A DNA stretch of 64,000 bases from Treponema sp. (GTDB lineage: Bacteria; Spirochaetota; Spirochaetia; Treponematales; Treponemataceae): contig JAGAZO010000009.1 in NCBI GenBank assembly GCA_017940005.1, forward strand, positions 62,001 to 126,000, in the 5' to 3' direction. Under the pieces are notes generated by a model. It had not been told where the DNA came from, searched no databases, and saw nothing but the letters and a program-made list of their open reading frames with translations. Shown here piece by piece: positions 59,996 through 64,000 of the stretch. The first letter of the stretch is position 1. Each line of letters opens with the position of its first letter. Position numbers and translations under genes: made by a program.

Positions 59996-62890
59996 TTATT
60001 TTTTTGCCGTTTTTTTCGTTGCCTTTGCGGATGTTGACTTCTTTGCTGGTGTTGTCGATTTGGCAGTTGTTTTTGTTGCCTTTTTTACGGCAGATTTTTT
60101 AGCAGTTGCTTTTGAAGCAGCTACTTTTTTCGTTACAGTTTTTTTAGTTGTCTTTGCTACAGATGCTTTTTTAACAGATGCAACTTTTTTCTCTGCCTTT
60201 GCTTTTTGAATACTGCGAACAGTTGCTTGCGCCGCAGAAAGGCGCGCTATCGGTACGCGATATGGTGAGCATGAAACGTAATCGAGCCCTGCACGATAAC
60301 AGAAGTCAATCGTTTGCGGATCACCACCGTGTTCGCCACAAATTCCAATATGGAAATTTGGTTTTGTAGCACGCGCATCTTCAACTGCCATTTTGACAAG
60401 TTGACCAACTCCGTTTTCGTCAAGCGTTTTGAATGGGTCGTCTTCAAGAATGTTGCGCTGATAGTATGCATCGAGGAATTTCCCTGCATCATCACGACTA
60501 AATCCGAATGTCATTTGAGTAAGGTCATTTGAGCCGAAACTGAAGAAATCTGCATGCTCTGCAACTTTACCGGCGAGCAATGCTGCACGTGGCACTTCAA
60601 TCATTGTGCCGATTTCAATGGCTACTTTCATGCTTTGCTCTTTTTCCACAGCGGCAATGACTTCTTCACATTCTTTGCGGATTATGGCAAGCTCTGTCGG
60701 CTCGCTTACAATCGGAATCATGATTAATGGATGGACGGAAATGCCGCGTTTTTTGCATTCGATTGCAGCAAGTGTTACCGCCCTTGTCTGCATGGCATAA
60801 ATTTCAGGATACGTGATTGTGAGGCGACAGCCGCGATGACCGAGCATGGGATTGAATTCTTTAAGCCCGTTGAATCGTGCAGAAAGCGTTTCGAGAGACA
60901 CTTCCATGCCGCTTTCACGAAGCACCCTTTGCACTTTGAGCGTGCTTTCATCATCTTTTGGAATGAATTCGTGCAACGGCGGGTCAAGGAAGCGGATGAT
61001 AACAGGCTTGCCTTTCATTGCTTCAAAAATGCCGACAAAATCTTTTTTCTGAAGCGGCAAGATTTTTTCAAGCGTTTTTTTGCGCATCTCTGTAGTATCG
61101 CAGCCAATCATCGCTTGGAAGTACACAAGCTTTGCGGGATCGAAGAACATGTGCTCTGTGCGGCAAAGCCCGATGCCCTCCGCGCCAAAATCGAATGCAG
61201 CTTGCGCTTGATCAGGCTGGTCTGCATTTGCACGCACACCGAATCCTTTGATTGTTGTCTTTCCAAATTTGCGTACAGAGGCATTTCTAATTTCGTCGCA
61301 CCATTTCATAAATTTACCGAAGTCGCCGGAAATTTCTGGAGACTTCGTGGGGATTTGTCCTGCATACACTTTGCCTGTCGTACCGTCGATTGTGAGCCAT
61401 TCGCCTTCCGCGTATGTCTTTCCTTGAATAGAGATTGCTCCGTTTACAAAAGTAATTGCTTCAACACCAGAAACACACGGCTTGCCCATCTGCCGTGCAA
61501 CAACAGCAGCATGCGATGTACGTCCACCTGTTGCAGTAAGAATGCCTTGTGAAGCTACCATCCCTGCAATGTCATCGGGGCTTGTTTCTTTGCGGACGAG
61601 TAAAACTTTTTTGCCCGCTTTTGCTTGCTTCTCTGCTTCATCTGCAGTGAACACGATTTGACCACATCCTGCGCCCGGAGATGCATTCAATCCTTCTGCA
61701 ATGACTATTGCACGTTTTGCAGCTTCTGTATCAAGCATGGGATGAAGCAGCTGATCAATTTGTCCTGCTTCAACACGCATAACCGCTTCTTCTTTTGTAA
61801 TGAGTTTTTCAGTGACTAAATCGACTGCAATCTTCACCGCCGCTGCACCTGTACGTTTTCCATTGCGGCACTGTAACATGTACAGCGTACCTTGCTGCAC
61901 AGTGAATTCCATGTCCTGCATGTCGCGATAATGTTTTTCAAGGTTATTACGAATTTTGAGCAACTGGTCGTACACTTTTGGCATCTCTTTTTTGAGCTGG
62001 CTGATTTCCTGCGGCGTACGTATGCCAGCAACAACATCTTCTCCTTGTGCATTTACAAGATATTCACCCATAAATACATTTTCGCCAGTGGCAGGATCAC
62101 GACTGAAGCACACGCCTGTGCCAGAATCGTTACCCATGTTTCCAAAAACCATCGCCATGACAGTTACAGCAGTGCCTTTTAGTCCTTTAATATTATTAAG
62201 TTCACGATATTTAATTGCTCTGTCGTTCATCCATGACCCAAAGACAGCATTAATTGCATGCCACATTTGTTTATCTGGTTCTTGTGGGAAATCTGTATTT
62301 GTTGTTTGTTTATACAAAGCTTTGTAGCTTGCGACAATTTCTTGAAGTTCCGATGTATCAAGTTCGTTATCAAGCTTTTTGCCTTTTTGCGCTTTTGCAT
62401 TGGAAAGAATTTTTTCAAATTCTTCATGCGGAACGCCCATTGCAACATCGCCAAACATCTGGATAAAACGGCGATATGCATCCCATGCAAAACGAGGATT
62501 ATTTGTTTTTTTTGCAAGACCGAGCACAGATTTATCATTGAGTCCAAGATTAAGAATTGTGTCCATCATGCCGGGCATTGACAGCGCTGCTCCGGAACGT
62601 ACGGAAACAAGCAGTGGATCTTCCGGGTCTCCGAGCTTTTTTCCAAACGCGCGTTCGAGTTTTGCAAGATTTGTTGCAACATCAGCATATAGTTCTTCAG
62701 GATATTTTCTATTGTTGTCGTAGAACATTTTGCAAACATCTGTAGAAATTGTGAATCCCGGAGGGACCGGAACACCAATATTTGTCATTTCGGCAAGATT
62801 CGCGCCTTTGCCGCCGAGCTCTGCACGCATATCGGCATTGCCTTCTGCTTTTCCTTTTCCGAAAAAGTAAACGAGTTTTGTTTTTGCCAT
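59996..62890 (-). CDS. ppdK: Pyruvate, phosphate dikinase with Lys/Ala-rich C-terminal tail
   Basis: 964 aa; PPDK is usually about 875-900 aa. The N-terminal ATP-grasp domain has FGKGKAEGNADMRAELGGKGANLAEM (quoted as a landmark: GGKGANLAEM). The phosphohistidine domain has GGRTSHAAVVARQMGKPCVSG with the catalytic His, and the C-terminal PEP/pyruvate domain has LGHRGCRL and GICGEHGGDPQTIDF. It interconverts pyruvate, ATP and Pi with PEP, AMP and PPi, central in anaerobe glycolysis or gluconeogenesis. After the core ends near residue 895, about 69 residues follow with 25 Lys and many Ala, Thr and Ser and only one acidic residue, like histone H1 tails. GGAG RBS; strong promoter at 62936-62964. 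Confidence 0.95.
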   Translation of the reverse strand: MAKTKLVYFFGKGKAEGNADMRAELGGKGANLAEMTNIGVPVPPGFTISTDVCKMFYDNNRKYPEELYADVATNLAKLERAFGKKLGDPEDPLLVSVRSGAALSMPGMMDTILNLGLNDKSVLGLAKKTNNPRFAWDAYRRFIQMFGDVAMGVPHEEFEKILSNAKAQKGKKLDNELDTSELQEIVASYKALYKQTTNTDFPQEPDKQMWHAINAVFGSWMNDRAIKYRELNNIKGLKGTAVTVMAMVFGNMGNDSGTGVCFSRDPATGENVFMGEYLVNAQGEDVVAGIRTPQEISQLKKEMPKVYDQLLKIRNNLEKHYRDMQDMEFTVQQGTLYMLQCRNGKRTGAAAVKIAVDLVTEKLITKEEAVMRVEAGQIDQLLHPMLDTEAAKRAIVIAEGLNASPGAGCGQIVFTADEAEKQAKAGKKVLLVRKETSPDDIAGMVASQGILTATGGRTSHAAVVARQMGKPCVSGVEAITFVNGAISIQGKTYAEGEWLTIDGTTGKVYAGQIPTKSPEISGDFGKFMKWCDEIRNASVRKFGKTTIKGFGVRANADQPDQAQAAFDFGAEGIGLCRTEHMFFDPAKLVYFQAMIGCDTTEMRKKTLEKILPLQKKDFVGIFEAMKGKPVIIRFLDPPLHEFIPKDDESTLKVQRVLRESGMEVSLETLSARFNGLKEFNPMLGHRGCRLTITYPEIYAMQTRAVTLAAIECKKRGISVHPLIMIPIVSEPTELAIIRKECEEVIAAVEKEQSMKVAIEIGTMIEVPRAALLAGKVAEHADFFSFGSNDLTQMTFGFSRDDAGKFLDAYYQRNILEDDPFKTLDENGVGQLVKMAVEDARATKPNFHIGICGEHGGDPQTIDFCYRAGLDYVSCSPYRVPIARLSAAQATVRSIQKAKAEKKVASVKKASVAKTTKKTVTKKVAASKATAKKSAVKKATKTTAKSTTPAKKSTSAKATKKTAKK

Positions 62891-62935
62891 TTGATAACTC
62901 CATGTATGGATATGAGATTAAGATATGTTGAGAAA

Positions 62936-62964
62936 ATAATACTCTGAAATTGTACCGCTGTCAA
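62936..62964 (-). promoter_or_regulatory. Promoter of ppdK
   Basis: TTGACA (plus-strand 62959-62964), a 17-bp spacer and TATTAT (62936-62941), then a leader of about 40 nt with GGAG. Confidence 0.65.
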
Positions 62965-62988
62965 TGAGACGAGAAATGCGCCGTCACT

Positions 62989-64000
62989 TTATTTTGCCAT
63001 TTTGTAGATTGCAAGCATCTCCGCTTCATGCAACACTTTTGCAGAACCTATTTTTCCGCCTGTTGCGATTGCACATTTTTGCGCCAAAAGCGCGAATTCC
63101 TCCTCTGTGGGCGACACGTCAAGCTCGCGCAGATTTGTGGGCATATGTATGTCGCGGAAAAACGCTTCCATCGCTTCAATGCCTTTGAGCGCGGTGCTTT
63201 CCACCGTGTCGTCTGCAATGCCCATGACATTCACCGCAAATTGATGAAACCGCGACAAACAGTCTTTATACACGTAGCGCGCCCAGCTTCCCCATATGGC
63301 AGCAAGCCCCGCACCGTGCGCCACATCGTACAGTCCGCTCAACTCATGCTCAAGACGATGACACGCCCAATCGCCGCCGTCGTTGCCGCAGCCAGTCAAT
63401 CCATTGTGCGAAAGGCTTCCCGCCCACATGATTTCCGCGCGCGCTTCATAATTGTTCGGCTCATCGCGCAGCACTTTTGCGTATTTCATCACGGTGCGCA
63501 AAAGCGCCTCCGCAACGCTGTCTGTGATTTCCATGTTGCCGCCATTCGTAAAGTAACGCTCCATCGTATGCATGAGAATATCAGTGCAGCCGCATGCAGT
63601 TTGATAATCGGGCAACGTCATCGTCAGTTCAGGATTCATCACTGCGAATTTCGGGCGGCAAAAATCAGTGTTGCATCCGCGCTTCTTTTGTCCGTCGTCA
63701 CGAGTGATCACGGAGCTGTTGCTCATCTCGCTGCCAGAAGCTGCAATCGTGAGCACAACGCCGAGCGGCGCACAAGCTACAGGCACGCGCGTATGCTCAT
63801 AAAAATCCCATACGTCGCCGTCGTTTGCAAGCCCGTAGCCAATCGCTTTTGCAGAATCGATTGCGCTGCCGCCGCCAACCGCGAGAATAAAATCAACGCC
63901 TTCTTTTTTTGCAAGTTCAATGCCTTTGTACACGAGCGACAAACGCGGATTCGGCATTGCTCCACCAAGCTCAACATACACGATATGCTTTTCATCGAGC
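62989..64000 (-). CDS. Iron-containing alcohol dehydrogenase, 5' end outside the window
   Basis: About 337 codons are visible; the N-terminal part lies beyond the window edge (full-length members are about 385-395 aa). The frame is open to the edge, so the in-frame GTG at 63981 need not be the start. The group III Fe-ADH (BdhA/ADH IV-like) features are VELGGAMPNPRLSLVYKG, ILAVGGGSAIDSAKAIGYG, the metal-ligand region TACGCTDILMHTMERYF, GNDGGDWACHRLEHELSGLYDVAHG and a long C-terminal helical region. It most likely reduces aldehydes to alcohols, such as butanol or ethanol, with NAD(P)H. Confidence 0.92.
   Translation of the reverse strand, partial: LDEKHIVYVELGGAMPNPRLSLVYKGIELAKKEGVDFILAVGGGSAIDSAKAIGYGLANDGDVWDFYEHTRVPVACAPLGVVLTIAASGSEMSNSSVITRDDGQKKRGCNTDFCRPKFAVMNPELTMTLPDYQTACGCTDILMHTMERYFTNGGNMEITDSVAEALLRTVMKYAKVLRDEPNNYEARAEIMWAGSLSHNGLTGCGNDGGDWACHRLEHELSGLYDVAHGAGLAAIWGSWARYVYKDCLSRFHQFAVNVMGIADDTVESTALKGIEAMEAFFRDIHMPTNLRELDVSPTEEEFALLAQKCAIATGGKIGSAKVLHEAEMLAIYKMAK

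Noticed and set aside
60731-61552. Open frame (273 codons) opposite ppdK
   Set aside because: Shadow of a highly conserved gene; Phe/His/Cys-rich with no recognisable fold.
1-64000. CRISPR array, tRNA, rRNA, prophage or insertion sequence
   Set aside because: I found no regularly spaced direct repeats, no cloverleaf or rRNA-like stretch and no transposase, integrase or phage structural genes.

Overview
The window reads as chromosome of a host-associated anaerobic spirochaete, most likely a Treponema. This is inferred from the gene set and style, not from a database match: many lipoproteins with short lipoboxes, small outer-membrane barrels with treponemal-looking signal peptides, GGDEF sensors, a poly-G promoter of the kind known in treponemes, pyruvate phosphate dikinase, citrate fermentation, bacteriohemerythrin, and a mid-range base composition with GC-rich intergenic hairpin repeats. 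I see no prophage, transposase, CRISPR array, rRNA or tRNA.

Layout. 1-5 kb: a cytidylate-kinase-like protein and two tandem 7TM-type GGDEF proteins, then a convergent SUMF1-like protein. 5-9 kb: a small lipoprotein under a poly-G promoter, a YchJ-like SEC-C protein, the RlmB methyltransferase, a small barrel protein and a rhodanese-like lipoprotein. 9-15 kb (minus strand): one operon, tctC-tctB-tctA-citD-citE-citF, for citrate uptake and cleavage. 15-23 kb: an M15 peptidase, pncB, then a cation antiporter, an MgtC-like protein and the lyase maturation genes citC-citX-citG. 23-28 kb: an ApbE-like lipoprotein, a DeoR regulator, a small membrane protein and a CrtI-type oxidoreductase. 28-31.6 kb: rfbA-rfbC-rfbB with a NusG-like remnant and no rfbD. 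31.7-36.7 kb: FtsK and a Wzi-like outer-membrane protein. 36.7-41.7 kb: glycerol operon (glpK, glpA-like, glpB-like, DUF1667). 41.9-50.5 kb (minus): a membrane protein, DUF937, a GH18 protein, a ModF-like ABC protein, a COG2509-like flavoprotein and an acyl-CoA synthetase. 50.6-57.7 kb (plus): NlpC/P60, AlkD, ArgC, RlmL-like/TetR/RsmI-like, MsrAB. 57.7-64 kb (minus): hemerythrin, a decayed GDPD gene, a NagD-like phosphatase, PPDK and an Fe-alcohol dehydrogenase cut by the window edge.

How it fits together. Citrate enters through the TTT transporter and is cleaved by CitDEF, whose prosthetic group is made and loaded by CitG, CitX and CitC from a separate locus. Glycerol enters through GlpK and a GlpABC-like flavin complex, and PPDK links PEP and pyruvate. 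MsrAB and hemerythrin suggest protection against oxygen.

Most notable signals: (1) an 11-G tract that forms most of a 17-bp spacer between good -35 and -10 boxes upstream of a lipoprotein gene, a classic phase-variation design; (2) about a dozen genes whose -10 box ends only 6-8 nt before the ATG with no Shine-Dalgarno, suggesting frequent leaderless transcripts; (3) Ala/Thr/Ser/Asn/His-rich inserts in many otherwise ordinary enzymes, and a histone-H1-like Lys/Ala tail on PPDK; (4) small gene remnants (NusG-like, GDPD) and hairpin-rich dispersed intergenic repeats.
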